Below are positions 1 to 14,400 of a DNA stretch of 64,000 bases, in pieces. The notes under the pieces were generated by a model. The model was not told the DNA's origin and searched no databases. It saw nothing but the letters and a program-made list of their open reading frames with translations. Source of the stretch: Petrolisthes cinctipes. Lineage: Eukaryota; Arthropoda; Malacostraca; Decapoda; Porcellanidae. Position 1 is the first letter of the stretch, and each line of letters begins with the position of its first letter. The position numbers and the translations under genes were made by a program. Location: positions 1,922,001 to 1,986,000 of the forward strand of contig JAWQEG010000004.1 of assembly GCA_033782935.1 (NCBI GenBank), given 5' to 3'.

Positions 1-1240
1 ATGCCTACTCAGTGCTAGAATTGTTTCAAAATATAGGCTCAAAACATGCTAAAAATCGATATATTAAGTGTCCAAAGTCGATATGTGCATGCATCATCTG
101 TACCCGTTTATATCTCAAATTCAGGCTCAAAACACCCGAAAATTCTATATTTTGGGGTCCCAGAAGTGATCTGTACTTGCCTACTTAGTGCTAGAATATT
201 TTCAAAATATAGGCCCAAAACATGCTAAAATCGATATTTTAGGTCACCAAAGTCGATATCTCAAATTCAGGCCCAAAACCCATGAAAATTCGATATTTTG
301 GAGTCCCAGAAGCGATTTGTACATGCTTACTCCGTGTTAGAGTATTTTCAAAATACAGGCTCAAAACATACTGAAAATCGATGTTTTAGGTGCCCAAAAG
401 TCGATATGTAAATGCATCTTCTGTACCCGTTTATATCCTAAATTTAACCTCAAAACACCCGAAAATTCGATAATTTTGGGTCCCAGAAGCGATCTGTACA
501 TGCCTACTGAGTGCTAGAATTTTTTCAAATTATAGGCTCAAAACATGCTAAAAATCGATATTTTAAGTGCCCAAAGTCGATATGTGCATGCGTCTTCTGT
601 ACCCGTTTATATCTCAAATTCAGGCTCAAAACACCCGAAAATTCGATATTTTTGGGTCCCAGAAGCGATCTGTACATGCCTACTCCTAGTTAGAGTATTT
701 AAAAAAAAAGGCCCAAAACATGCTGAAAATCGATATTTTAGGTGCCCAAAGTCAATATGTGCATGCATCTTCTGTACCCGTTTATATCTCAAATTCTGGC
801 TCAAAACACCCGAAAATTCGATATTTTGGGATCCCAGAAGCGATCTGTACATGCCTACTCAGTGCTAGAATATTTTCAAAATATAGGCCCAAAACATGCT
901 AAAAATCGATATTTTAGGTGCCCAAAGTCGATATCTCAAATTCAGGCCAAAAACACCCAAAAACTCGATATTTTGGGGTCCCAGAAGCTATCTGTACATG
1001 CCTACTTCGTGTTAGAGTATTTTCAAAATACAGGCCCAAAACATACTGAAAATCGATCTTTTAGGTGCCCAAACGTCGATATGTGCATGCATCTTCTGTA
1101 CCCGTTTATATCTCAAATTCAGGCTCAAAACACCCGAAAATTCGATATTTTGGGGTCCCAGAAGCGATCTGTACATGCCTACTCCGTGTTAGAGTATTTT
1201 CAAAATACAGGCCCAAAACATACTGAAAATCGATCTTTTA

Positions 1241-4200
1241 GGTGCCCAAAGTCGATATCTCAAATTCAGGTCCAAAATACCCCAAAACTCGATATTTTTG
1301 GGGTCCCAGAAGCGATCTGTACATCCCTACTCCTAGTTAGAATGTTTTCAAGATACAGACCCAAAACATGCTCAAAATCGATATTTTAGGTGCCCAAAAC
1401 TCGATATGTGCATGCATCTTCTGTACCCGTTTATATCTCAAATTCAGGCTCAAAACACCCGAAAATTCGATATTTTGGGGTCCCAGAAGCGATCTGTACA
1501 TGCCTACTCAGTGCTAGAATATTTTCAAAATATAGGACCAAAACATGCTAAAAATCGATATTTTAAATGCCCAAAGTCGATATCTCAAATTCAGGCTCAA
1601 AACACCCGAAAATTCGATATTTTGGGGTCCCAGAAGCGATCTGTACTTGCTTACTCCGTGCTAGAGTATTTTCAAAATACAGGCCCAAAACAAGCTGAAA
1701 ATCGATATTTTAGGTGACCAAAGTCAACATGTGTATGCATCTTCTGCACCCGTTTATATACCAAATTCAACATCAAAACACCCGAAAATTCGATATATTT
1801 GGGTCCCGGAAGCGATCTGTACATGCCTACTCAGTGCTAGAATTGTTTCATATATAGGCTCAAAACATGCTTAAAATCGATATATTAAGTCTCCAAAGTC
1901 GATATGTGCATGCATCATCTGTACCCGTTTATATCTCAAATTCAGGCTCAAAACGCCCGAAAATTCGATATTTTGTGGTCCCAGAAGAGATCTGTATATG
2001 CCTACTTAGTGCTAGAATATTTTAAAAAAATAGGCCCAAAACATGCTAAAAATCGATATTTTAGGTCCCCAAAGTCGATATCTCAAATTCAGGCCCAAAA
2101 CCCCCGAAAATTCGATATTTTGGGGTCCCAGAAGCGATCTGTACTTGCTTACTCCGTGTTAGAGTATTTTCAAAATACAGGCTCAAAACATACTGAAAAT
2201 TGATCTTTTAGGTGCCCAAAAGTCGATATGTAAATGCATCTTCTGTACCCGTTTATATCCCAAATTTAACCTCAAAACACCCGAAAATTCGATATTTTTG
2301 GGTCCCAGAAGCGATCTGTACATGCCTACTGAGTGCTGGAATTTTTTTAAAATATAGGCTCAAAACATGCTAAAAAACAATATTTTAAGTGTCCAAAGTC
2401 GATATGTGCATGCATCATCTGTACCCGTTTATATCTCAAATTCAGGCTCAAAACACCCAAAAATTCGATATTTTGGGGTCACAGAAGTGATCTGTACATG
2501 CCTACTTAGTGCTAGAATATTTTCAAAATATAGGCCCAAAACATGCTAAAAATCGATATTTTAGGTGCCCAAAGTCGATATCTCAAATTCAGGCCCAAAA
2601 CACCCTAAAATTCGATATTTTGGGGTCCCAGAAGCATCTGTACTTGCTTACTCCGTGTTAGAGTATTTTCAAAATACAGGCTCAAAACATACTGAAAGTC
2701 GATCTTTTAGGTGCCCAAAAGTCGATATATAAATGCATCTTTTGTACCCGTTTATATCCCAAATTTAACCTCAAAACACCCGAAAATTCGATATTTTTGG
2801 GTCCCAGAAGCGATCTGTACATGCCTACTCCTAGTTAGAGTATTTTCAAAATATAGGATCAAAACATGCTAAAAAACAATATTTTAAGTGTCCAAAGTCG
2901 ATATGTGCATGCATCATCTGTACCCGTTTATATCTCAAATTCAGGCTCAAAACACCCAAAAATTCGATATTTTGGGGTCACAGAAGTGATCTGTACATGC
3001 CTACTTAATGCTAGAATATTTTCAAAATATAGGCCCAAAACATGCTAAAAATCGATATTTTAGGTCCCCAAAGTCGATATATCAAATTCAGGTCCAAAAC
3101 ACCCAAAAACTCGATATTTTGGGGTCCCAGATGCGATCTGTACATGCATACTCAGTGCTAGAATGTTTTCAAAATACAGGCCCAAAACATGCTGAAAATC
3201 GATATTTTAAGTGTCCAAAGTCGATATGTGCATGCATCATCTGTACCCGTTTATATCTCAAATTCAACCTCAAAACACCCGAAAATTCGATATTTTGGGG
3301 TCCCAGAAGTGATCTGTACATGCCTACTTAGTGCTAGAATATTTTCAAATTATAGGCCCAAAACATGCTAAAAATCGATATTTTAGGTGCCCAAAGTCGA
3401 TATCTCAAATTCAGGCCAAAAACACCCAAAAATTCGATATTTTGGGGTCCCAGAAGCGATCTGTACATGCCTACTCCGTGTTAGAGTATTTTCAAAATAC
3501 AGGCCCAAAACATACTGAAAATCGATCTTTTAGGTGCCCAAACGTCGATATGTGCATGCATCTTCTGTACCCGTTTATATCTCAAATTCAGGCTCAAAAC
3601 ACCCGAAAATTCGATATTTTGGGGTCCCAGAAGCGATCTGTACATGCTTACTCAGATGCAGGCCCAAAACATGCTAAAAATCGATATTTTAGGTACCAAA
3701 ATTGAACATGTGTATGCATCTTCTGCACTCGTTTATATCTCAAATTCAACCTCAAAACACACGAAAATTCGATAATTTTTGGTCCCAGAAGCGATCTGTA
3801 CATGCCTACTCCTAGTTAGAGTATTTTCAAAATACAGGCCCAAAAAACATGCTGAAAATCGATATTTTAGGTGCCCAAAGTCAATATGTGCATGCATCTT
3901 CTGTACCCGTTTATATCTCAAATTCAGGCTCAAAACACCCGAAAATTCAATATTTTGGGGTCCCAGAAGCGATCTGTACATGCCTACTTAGTGCTAGAAT
4001 ATTTTCAAAATATAGGCCAAAACATGTTAAAAATCGATATTTTAGGTCCCCAAAGTCGATATCTCAAATTCAGGCCCAAAACCCATGAAAATTCGATATT
4101 TTTGGGTCCCAGAAGCGATCTGTACTTGCTTACTCCGTGTTAGAGTATTTTCAAATTACAGGCTCAAAACATACTGAAAATCGATCTTTTAGGTGCCCAA

Positions 4201-5495
4201 AAGTCGATATGTAAATGCATCTTCTGTACCCGTTTATATCTCAAATTCAGGCTCAAAACACCCGAAAATTCGGTATTTTTGGGTCTCAGAAGCGATCTGT
4301 ACATGCCTACTGAGTGATAGAATTTTTTCAAAATATAGGCTCAAAACATGCTAAAAATCGATATTTTAAGTGTCCAAAGTCGATATGTGCATGCATCTTC
4401 TGTACCCGTTTATATACCAAATTTAGGCTCAAAACACCCGAAAATTCGGTATTTTTGGGTCCCAGAAGCGATCTGTACATGCCTACTGAGTGATAGAATT
4501 TTTTCAAAATACAGGCCCAAAACATGCTAAAAATCGATATTTTAGGTACCCAAATTAAACATGTGTATGCATCTTCTACACTCGTTTATATCTCAAATTC
4601 AACCTCAAAACACCCGAAAATTCGATAATTTTGGGTCCCAGAAGCAATCTGTACATGTCTAGTCAGTGCTAGAATGTTTTCAAAATACAGTCCCAAAACA
4701 TGCTGAAAATCGATATTTTAGGTGCTCAAAGTCAATATGTGCATGCATCTTCTGTACCCGTTTATATCTCAAATTCAACCTCAAAACACCCGAAAATTCG
4801 ATAATTTTGGGTCCCAGAAGCAATCTGTACATGTCTAGTCAGTGCTGGAATATTTTCAAAATATAGTCACAAAACATGCTAAAAATCGATATTTTAGGTG
4901 CCCAAAGTCGATATCTCAAATTCAGGTCCAAAACACCCAAAAACTCGATATTTTTGGGGTCCCATAAGCGAACTGTACATGCCTACTCCGTGTTAGAGTA
5001 TTTTCAAAATACAGGCCCAAAACATACTGAAAATCGATCTTTTAGGTGCCCAAACGTCGATATGTGCATGCATCTTCTGTACCCGTTTATATCTCAAATT
5101 CAGGCCCAAAACACCCGAAAATTCGATATTTTGGGGTCCCAGAAACGATCTGTACATGCCTACTCCGTGTTAGAGTATTTTCAAAATACAGGCCCAAAAC
5201 ATGCTGAAAATCGATAATTTAGATGCTTAAAGTCAATATGTGCATGTATCTTCTGTACCCGTTTATATCTCAAATTCAGACTCAAAACACCCGAAAATTC
5301 AATATTTTGGGGTCCCAGAAGCAATCTGTACATGCCTACTCAGTGCTAGAATATATTAAAAATATAGGCTAAAAACATGCTAAAATCGATATTTTACGTG
5401 TCCAAAGTCGATATGTGCATGCATCATCTGTACCCGTTTATTTCTCAAATTCAACCTCAAAACACCCGAAAATTCGATATTTAGGGGTCCCAGAA
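1241..5495. repeat. Higher-order repeat, left, copy 1
   Basis: This block recurs downstream at offset 4,508-4,509 up to about 2.3 kb and at offset 4,685 from about 2.64 kb onward. The step of 176 bp is exactly one L monomer, present in the downstream copy and absent here. From about 2.87 to 5.22 kb the two copies are nearly identical; one difference is G in copy 1 against A in copy 2 near 5158/9843. The match ends near 5495. A segment of about 250 bp between the copies (5495-5745) is itself a repeat of sequence near 4487-4690. Confidence 0.85.
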
Positions 5496-5744
5496 GCGAT
5501 CTGTACATGCCTACTGAGTGATAGAATTTTTTCAAAATACAGGCCCAAAACATGCTAAAAATCGATATTTTAGGTACCCAAATTAAACATGTGTATGCAT
5601 CTTCTACACTCGTTTATATCTCAAATTCAACCTCAAAACACCCGAAAATTCGATAATTTTGGGTCCCAGAAGCAATCTGTACATGTCTAGTCAGTGCTAG
5701 AATGTTTTCAAAATATAGGCTCAAAACATGCTAAAAATCGATAT

Positions 5745-8700
5745 TTTAGGTGCCCAAAGTCGATATCTCAAATTCAGGTCCAAAACACCCCAAAACTCGA
5801 TATTTTTGGGGTCCCAGAAGCGATCTGTACATCCCTACTCCTAGTTAGAATGTTTTCAAGATACAGACCCAAAACATGCTCAAAATCGATATTTTAGGTG
5901 CCCAAAACTCGATATGTGCATGCATCTTCTGTACCCGTTTATATCTCAAATTCAGGCTCAAAACACCCGAAAATTCGATATTTTGGGGTCCCAGAAGCGA
6001 TCTGTACATGCATACTCAGTGCTAGAATATTTTCAAAATATAGGCCCAAAACATGCTAAAAATCGATATTTTAAGTGCCCAAAGTCGATATCTCAAATTC
6101 AGGCTCAAAACACCCAAAAATTCGATATTTTGGGGTCCCAGAAGCGATCTGTACTTGCTTACTCCGTGCTAGAGTATTTTCAAAATACAGGCCCAAAACA
6201 AGCTGAAAATCGATATTTTAGGTGACCAAAGTCAACATGTGTATGCATCTTCTGCACCCGTTTATATACCAAATTCAACATCAAAACACCCGAAAATTCG
6301 ATATTTTTGGGTCCCTGAAGCGATCTGTACATGCCTACTCAGTGCTAGAATTGTTTCATAATATAGGCTCAAAACATGCTTAAAATCGATATATTAAGTG
6401 TCCAAAGTCGATATGTGCATGCATCATCTGTACCCGTTTATATCTCAAATTCAGGGTCAAAACACCCGAAAATTCGATATTTTGGGGTCCCAGAAGAGAT
6501 CTGTACATGCCTACTTAGTGCTAGAATATTTTCAAAAAATAGGCCCAAAACATGCTAAAAATCGATATTTTAGGTCCCCAAAGTCGATATCTCAAATTCA
6601 GGCCCAAAACCCCCGAAAATTCGATATTTTGGGGTCCCAGAAGCGATCTGTACTTGCTTACTCCGTGTTAGAGTATTTTCAAAATACAGGCTCAAAACAT
6701 ACTGAAAATTGATCTTTTAGGTGCCCAAAAGTCGATATGTAAATGCATCTTCTGTACCCGTTTATATCCCAAATTTAACCTCAAAACACCCGAAAATTCG
6801 ATATTTTTGGGTCCCAGAAGCGATCTGTACATGCCTACTCAGTGCTAGAATTGTTTCAAAATATAGGCTCAAAACATGCTATAAATCGATATTTTAAGTG
6901 TCCAAAGTCGATATGTGCATGCATCATCTGTACCCGTTTATATCTCAAATTCAGGCTCAAAACACCCGAAAATTCGATATTTTGGGGTCCCAGAAGTGAT
7001 CTGTACATGCCTACTCAGTGCTAGAATTGTTTCAAAATATAGGCTCAAAACATGCTAAAAATCGATATTTTAAGTGTCCAAAGTCGATATGTGCATGCAT
7101 CATCTGTACCCGTTTATATCTCAAATTCAGGCTCAAAACACCCGAAAATTCGATATTTTGGGGTCCCAGAAGTGATCTGTACATGCCTACTTAGTGCTAG
7201 AATATTTTCAAAATATAGGCCAAAACATGCTAAAAATCGATATTTTAGGTCCCCAAAGTCGATATCTCAAATTCAGGCCCAAAACCCATGAAAATTCGAT
7301 ATTTTGGGGTCCCAGAAGCGATCTGTACTTGCTTACTCCGTGTTAGAGTATTTTCAAAATACAGGCTCAAAACATACTGAAAGTCGATCTTTTAGGTGCC
7401 CAAAAGTCGATATATAAATGCATCTTTTGTACCCGTTTATATCCCAAATTTAACCTCAAAACACCCGAAAATTCGATATTTTTGGGTCCCAGAAGCGATC
7501 TGTACATGCCTACTCCTAGTTAGAGTATTTTCAAAATATAGGATCAAAACATGCTAAAAAACAATATTTTAAGTGTCCAAAGTCGATATGTGCATGCATC
7601 ATCTGTACCCGTTTATATCTCAAATTCAGGCTCAAAACACCCAAAAATTCGATATTTTGGGGTCACAGAAGTGATCTGTACATGCCTACTTAATGCTAGA
7701 ATATTTTCAAAATATAGGCCCAAAACATGCTAAAAATCGATATTTTAGGTCCCCAAAGTCGATATATCAAATTCAGGTCCAAAACACCCAAAAACTCGAT
7801 ATTTTGGGGTCCCAGATGCGATCTGTACATGCATACTCAGTGCTAGAATGTTTTCAAAATACAGGCCCAAAACATGCTGAAAATCGATATTTTAAGTGTC
7901 CAAAGTCGATATGTGCATGCATCATCTGTACCCGTTTATATCTCAAATTCAACCTCAAAACACCCGAAAATTCGATATTTTGGGGTCCCAGAAGTGATCT
8001 GTACATGCCTACTTAGTGCTAGAATATTTTCAAATTATAGGCCCAAAACATGCTAAAAATCGATATTTTAGGTGCCCAAAGTCGATATCTCAAATTCAGG
8101 CCAAAAACACCCAAAAATTCGATATTTTGGGGTCCCAGAAGCGATCTGTACATGCCTACTCCGTGTTAGAGTATTTTCAAAATACAGGCCCAAAACATAC
8201 TGAAAATCGATCTTTTAGGTGCCCAAACGTCGATATGTGCATGCATCTTCTGTACCCGTTTATATCTCAAATTCAGGCTCAAAACACCCGAAAATTCGAT
8301 ATTTTGGGGTCCCAGAAGCGATCTGTACATGCTTACTCAGATGCAGGCCCAAAACATGCTAAAAATCGATATTTTAGGTACCAAAATTGAACATGTGTAT
8401 GCATCTTCTGCACTCGTTTATATCTCAAATTCAACCTCAAAACACACGAAAATTCGATAATTTTTGGTCCCAGAAGCGATCTGTACATGCCTACTCCTAG
8501 TTAGAGTATTTTCAAAATACAGGCCCAAAAAACATGCTGAAAATCGATATTTTAGGTGCCCAAAGTCAATATGTGCATGCATCTTCTGTACCCGTTTATA
8601 TCTCAAATTCAGGCTCAAAACACCCGAAAATTCAATATTTTGGGGTCCCAGAAGCGATCTGTACATGCCTACTTAGTGCTAGAATATTTTCAAAATATAG

Positions 8701-10180
8701 GCCAAAACATGTTAAAAATCGATATTTTAGGTCCCCAAAGTCGATATCTCAAATTCAGGCCCAAAACCCATGAAAATTCGATATTTTTGGGTCCCAGAAG
8801 CGATCTGTACTTGCTTACTCCGTGTTAGAGTATTTTCAAATTACAGGCTCAAAACATACTGAAAATCGATCTTTTAGGTGCCCAAAAGTCGATATGTAAA
8901 TGCATCTTCTGTACCCGTTTATATCTCAAATTCAGGCTCAAAACACCCGAAAATTCGGTATTTTTGGGTCTCAGAAGCGATCTGTACATGCCTACTGAGT
9001 GATAGAATTTTTTCAAAATATAGGCTCAAAACATGCTAAAAATCGATATTTTAAGTGTCCAAAGTCGATATGTGCATGCATCTTCTGTACCCGTTTATAT
9101 ACCAAATTTAGGCTCAAAACACCCGAAAATTCGGTATTTTTGGGTCCCAGAAGCGATCTGTACATGCCTACTGAGTGATAGAATTTTTTCAAAATACAGG
9201 CCCAAAACATGCTAAAAATCGATATTTTAGGTACCCAAATTAAACATGTGTATGCATCTTCTACACTCGTTTATATCTCAAATTCAACCTCAAAACACCC
9301 GAAAATTCGATAATTTTGGGTCCCAGAAGCAATCTGTACATGTCTAGTCAGTGCTAGAATGTTTTCAAAATACAGTCCCAAAACATGCTGAAAATCGATA
9401 TTTTAGGTGCTCAAAGTCAATATGTGCATGCATCTTCTGTACCCGTTTATATCTCAAATTCAACCTCAAAACACCCGAAAATTCGATAATTTTGGGTCCC
9501 AGAAGCAATCTGTACATGTCTAGTCAGTGCTGGAATATTTTCAAAATATAGTCACAAAACATGCTAAAAATCGATATTTTAGGTGCCCAAAGTCGATATC
9601 TCAAATTCAGGTCCAAAACACCCAAAAACTCGATATTTTTGGGGTCCCATAAGCGAACTGTACATGCCTACTCCGTGTTAGAGTATTTTCAAAATACAGG
9701 CCCAAAACATACTGAAAATCGATCTTTTAGGTGCCCAAACGTCGATATGTGCATGCATCTTCTGTACCCGTTTATATCTCAAATTCAGGCCCAAAACACC
9801 CGAAAATTCGATATTTTGGGGTCCCAGAAACGATCTGTACATACCTACTCCGTGTTAGAGTATTTTCAAAATACAGGCCCAAAACATGCTGAAAATCGAT
9901 AATTTAGATGCTTAAAGTCAATATGTGCATGTATCTTCTGTACCCGTTTATATCTCAAATTCAGACTCAAAACACCCGAAAATTCAATATTTTGGGGTCC
10001 CAGAAGCAATCTGTACATGCCTACTCAGTGCTAGAATATATTAAAAATATAGGCTTAAAACATGCTAAAATCGATATTTTACGTGTCCAAAGTCGATATG
10101 TGCATGCATCATCTGTACCCGTTTATTTCTCAAATTCAACCTCAAAACACCCGAAAATTCGATATTTAGGGGTCCCAGAA
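5745..10180. repeat. Higher-order repeat, left, copy 2
   Basis: Partner of the block at 1241-5495, with one extra L monomer near 6,840-7,020. Unusual markers are shared, for example the A-rich AAAAAACAATATT at 2869/7554, the TTAAAAATATAGG variant at 5353/10040 and the GATATTTAGGGG variant at 5477/10162. After about 10180 the two sequences part. Confidence 0.85.
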
Positions 10181-12359
10181 GTGATCTGTACATGCCTACT
10201 CAGTGCTAGAATTTTTTCAAAATATAGGCTCAAAACATGCTAAAAATCGATATTTTAAGTGTCCAAAGTCGATATTTGCATGCATCTTCTGTACCCGTTT
10301 ATATCTCAAATTCAGGCTCAAAACACCCAATAATTCGATATTTTGGGGTCCCAGAAGCGATCTGTACATGCCTACTCCGTGTTAGAGTATTTTCAATATA
10401 CAGGCCCAAAACATACAGAAAATCGATATTTTAAGTGTCCAAAGTCGATATGTGCATGCATCTTCTGTACCCGTTTATATCTCAAATTCAGGCTCAAAAC
10501 ACCCGAAAATTCGGTATTTTTGGGTCCCAGAAGCGATCTGTACATGCCTACTCAGATGCAGGCCCAAAACATGCTAAAAATCGATATTTTAGGTACCCAA
10601 ATTAAACATGTGTATGCATCTTCTGCACTCGTTTATATCTCAAATTCAACCTCAAAACACCCGAAAATTCGATAATTTTGGGTCCCAGAAGCGATCTGTA
10701 CATGTCTAGTCAGTTCTAGAATGTTTTCAAAATACAGTCCCAAAAAATGCTGAAAATCGATATTTTAGGTGCCCAAAGTCAATATGTGCATGCATCTTCT
10801 GTACCCGTTTATATCTCAAATTCACGTTGAAAACACCCGAAAATTCGATATTTTGGGGTCCCAGAAACGATCTGTACATGCCTACTCAGTGCTAGAATAT
10901 TTTCAAAATATAGGCCCAAAACATGCTAAAAATCGATATTTTAGGTGCCCAAAGTCGATATCTCAAATTCAGGTCCAAAACACCCAAAAACTCGATATTT
11001 TGGGGGTCCCAGAAGCGATCTGTACATGCCTACTCAGTGTTAGAATGTTTTCAAAATACAGGCCCAAAACAGGCTGAAAATCGATATTTTAAGTGTCCAA
11101 AGTCGATATATGCATGCATCTTCTGTACACGTTTATATCTTAAATTCAGGCTCAAAACACCCGAAAATTCGGTATTTTTGGGTCCCAGAAGCGATCTGTA
11201 CATCCCTAGTCCTAGTTAGAATGTTTTCAAGATACAGACCCAAAACATGCTCAAAATCGATATTTTAGGTGCCTAAAAGTCGATATGTGCATGCATCTTC
11301 TGTACCCGTTTATATCTCAAATTCAGGCTCAAAACACCCAATAATTCGATATTTTGGGGTCCCAGAATCGAACTGTACATGCCAACTCCGTGTTAGAGTA
11401 TTTTCAAAATACAGGCCCAAAACATACTGAAAATCGATATTTTAAGTGTCCAAAGTCAATATGTGCATGCATCTTCTGTACCCTTTTATATCTCAAATTC
11501 AGGCTCAAAACACCCGAAAATTCGGTATTTTGGGGTCCCAGAAGCGATCTGTACATGCCTACTCAGATGCAGGCCCAAAACATGCTAAAAATCGATATTT
11601 TAGGTACCCAAATTAAACATGTGTATGCATCTTCTGCACTCGTTTATATCTCAAATTCAACCTCAAAACACAGGAAAATTCGATAATTTTGTGTCCCAGA
11701 AGCGATCTGTACATGTCTAGTCAGTGCTAGAATGTTTTCAAAATACAGTCCCAAAACATGCTGAAATCGATATTTTAGGTGCCCAAAGTCAATATGTGCA
11801 TGCATCTTCTGTTCCCGTTTATATCTCAAATTCACGTTGAAAAAACCCGAAAATTCGATATTTTGGGGTCCCAGAAACGATCTGTACATGCCTACTCAGT
11901 GCTAGAATATTTTCAAAATATAGGCCCAAAACATGCTAAAAATCGATATTTAAGGTGCCCAAAGTCGATATCTCAAATTCAGGTCCAAAACACCCAAAAA
12001 CTCGATATTTTGGGGGTCCCAGAAGCGATCTGTACATGCCTACTCAGTGCTAGAATATTTTCAAAATATAGGCCCAAAACATGCTAAAAATCGATATTTT
12101 AAGTACCCAAAGTCAATATCTCAAATTCAGGACAAAAACACCCAAAAATTCGATATTTTGGGGTCCCAGAAGCAATCTGTACATGCCTTTTCAATGTTAG
12201 AGTATTTTCAAAATACAGGCCCAAAACATACTGAAAATCGATATTTTAGGAGCCCATAAGTCGATATGTGGATGCATCTTCTGTACCCGTTTATATCTCA
12301 AATTCAGGCTCAAAACACCCGAAAATTCGATATTTTTGGGTCCCGGAAGCGATCTGTAC

Positions 12360-14400
12360 ATGCCTACTCAGTGGTAGAATTGTTTCAAAATATAGGCTCA
12401 AAACATGCTAAAAATCGATATATTAAGTGTCCAAACTCGATATGTGCATGCATCATTTGTACCCGTTTATATCTCAAATTCAGGCTCAAAACACCCGAAA
12501 ATTCGATATTTTGGGGTCCCAGAAGTGATCTGTACATGCCTACTTAGTGCTAGAATATTTTCAAAATATAGGTCCAAAACATGCTAAAAATCGATATTTT
12601 AGGTCCCCAAAGTCGATATCTCAAATTCAGGCCCAAAACCCCCGAAAATTCGATATTTTGGGGTCCCAGAAGCGATCTGTACTTGCTTACTCCGTGTTAG
12701 AGTATTTTCAAAATACAGGCTCAAAACATACTGAAAATCGATCTTTTAGGTGCCCAAAAGTCGATATGTAAATGCATCTTCTGTACCCGTTTATATCCCA
12801 AATTTAACCTCAAAACACCCGAAAATTCGATATTTTTGGGTCCCAGAAGAGATCTGTACATGCCTACTTAGTGCTAGAATATTTTCAAAATATAGGCCCA
12901 AAACATGCTAAAAATCGATATTTTAGGTGCCCAAAGTCGATATCTCAAATTCAGGCCAAAAACACCCAAAAATTCGATATTTTGGGGTCCCAGAAGCGAT
13001 CTCTACATGTCTGCTCCGTGTTAGAGTATTTTCGATATACAGGCCCAAAACATACTGAAAATCGATCTTTTAGGTGCCCAAAAGTCGATATGTGGATGCA
13101 TTTTCTGTACCCGTTTATATCTCAAATTCAGGTTAAAAACACCAGAAAATTCGATATTTTGGGGTCCAAGAAGCGATCTGTACTTGCTTACTCCGTGTTA
13201 GAGTATTTTCAAAATACAGGCCCAAAACAAGCTGAAAATCGATATTTTAGGTGACCAAAGTCAACATGTGTATGCATCTTCTGCACCCGTTTATATCCCA
13301 AATTCAACCTCAAAACTCCCGAAAATTCGATATTTTTGGGTCCCAGAAGCGATCTGTACATGCGTACTCAGTGTTAGAATTGTTTCAAAATATAGGCTCA
13401 AAACATGCTAAAAATCGATATATTAAGTGTCCAAACTCGATATGTGCATGCATCATTTGTACCCGTTTATATCTCAAATTCAGGCTCAAAACACCCGAAA
13501 ATTCGATATTTTGGGGTCCGAGAAGTGATCTGTACATGCCTACTTAGTGCGAGAATATTTTCAAAATATAGGCCCAAAACATGCTAAAAATCGATATTTT
13601 AGGTCCCCAAAGTCGATATCTCAAATTCAGGCCCAAAACCCCCGAAAATTCGATATTTTGGGGTCCCAGAAGCGATCTGTACTTGCTTACTCCTTGTTAG
13701 AGTATTTTCAAAATACAGGCTCAAAACATACTGAAAATCGATCTTTTAGGTGCCCAAAAGTCGATATGTAAATGCATCTTCTGTACCCGTTTATATCCCA
13801 AATTTAACCTCAAAACACCCGAAAATTCGATATTTTTGGGTCCCAGAAGAGATCTGTACATGCCTACCTAGTGCTAGAATATTTTCAAAATATAGGCGAA
13901 AAAACATGCTAAAAATCGATATTTTAGGTGCCCAAAGTCGATATCTCAAATTCAGGCCAAAAACACCCAAAAATTCGATATTTTGGGGTCCCAGAAGCGA
14001 TCTCTACATGTCTGCTCCGTGTTAGAGTATTTTCGATATACAGGCCCAAAACATACTGAAAATCGATCTTTTAGGTGCCCAAAAGTCGATATGTGGATGC
14101 ATTTTCTGTACCCGTTTATATCTCAAATTCAGGTTAAAAACACCAGAAAATTCGATATTTTGGGGTCCAAGAAGCGATCTGTACTTGCTTACTCCGTGTT
14201 AGAGTATTTTCAAAATACAGGCCAAAAACAAGCTGAAAATCGATATTTTAGGTGACCAAAGTCAACATGTGTATGCATCTTCTGCACCCGTTTATATCCC
14301 AAATTCAACCTCAAAACTCCCGAAAATTCGATATTTTTGGGTCCCAGAAGCGATCTGTACATGCGTACTCAGTGGTAGAATTGTTTCAAAATATAGGCTC
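12360..14400. repeat. Two tandem copies of a ~1.0-kb satellite module
   Basis: Blocks starting near 12360 and 13360 match at an offset of 1,000-1,001 bp. Shared rare features include AAACTCGATATGTGC at 12433/13433, GATCTCTACATGTCTGCTCC at 13009/14000 and the TTAAAAACACCAGAAAAT variant at 13132/14133. Each module holds about six monomers of mixed L and S type. Confidence 0.8.
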
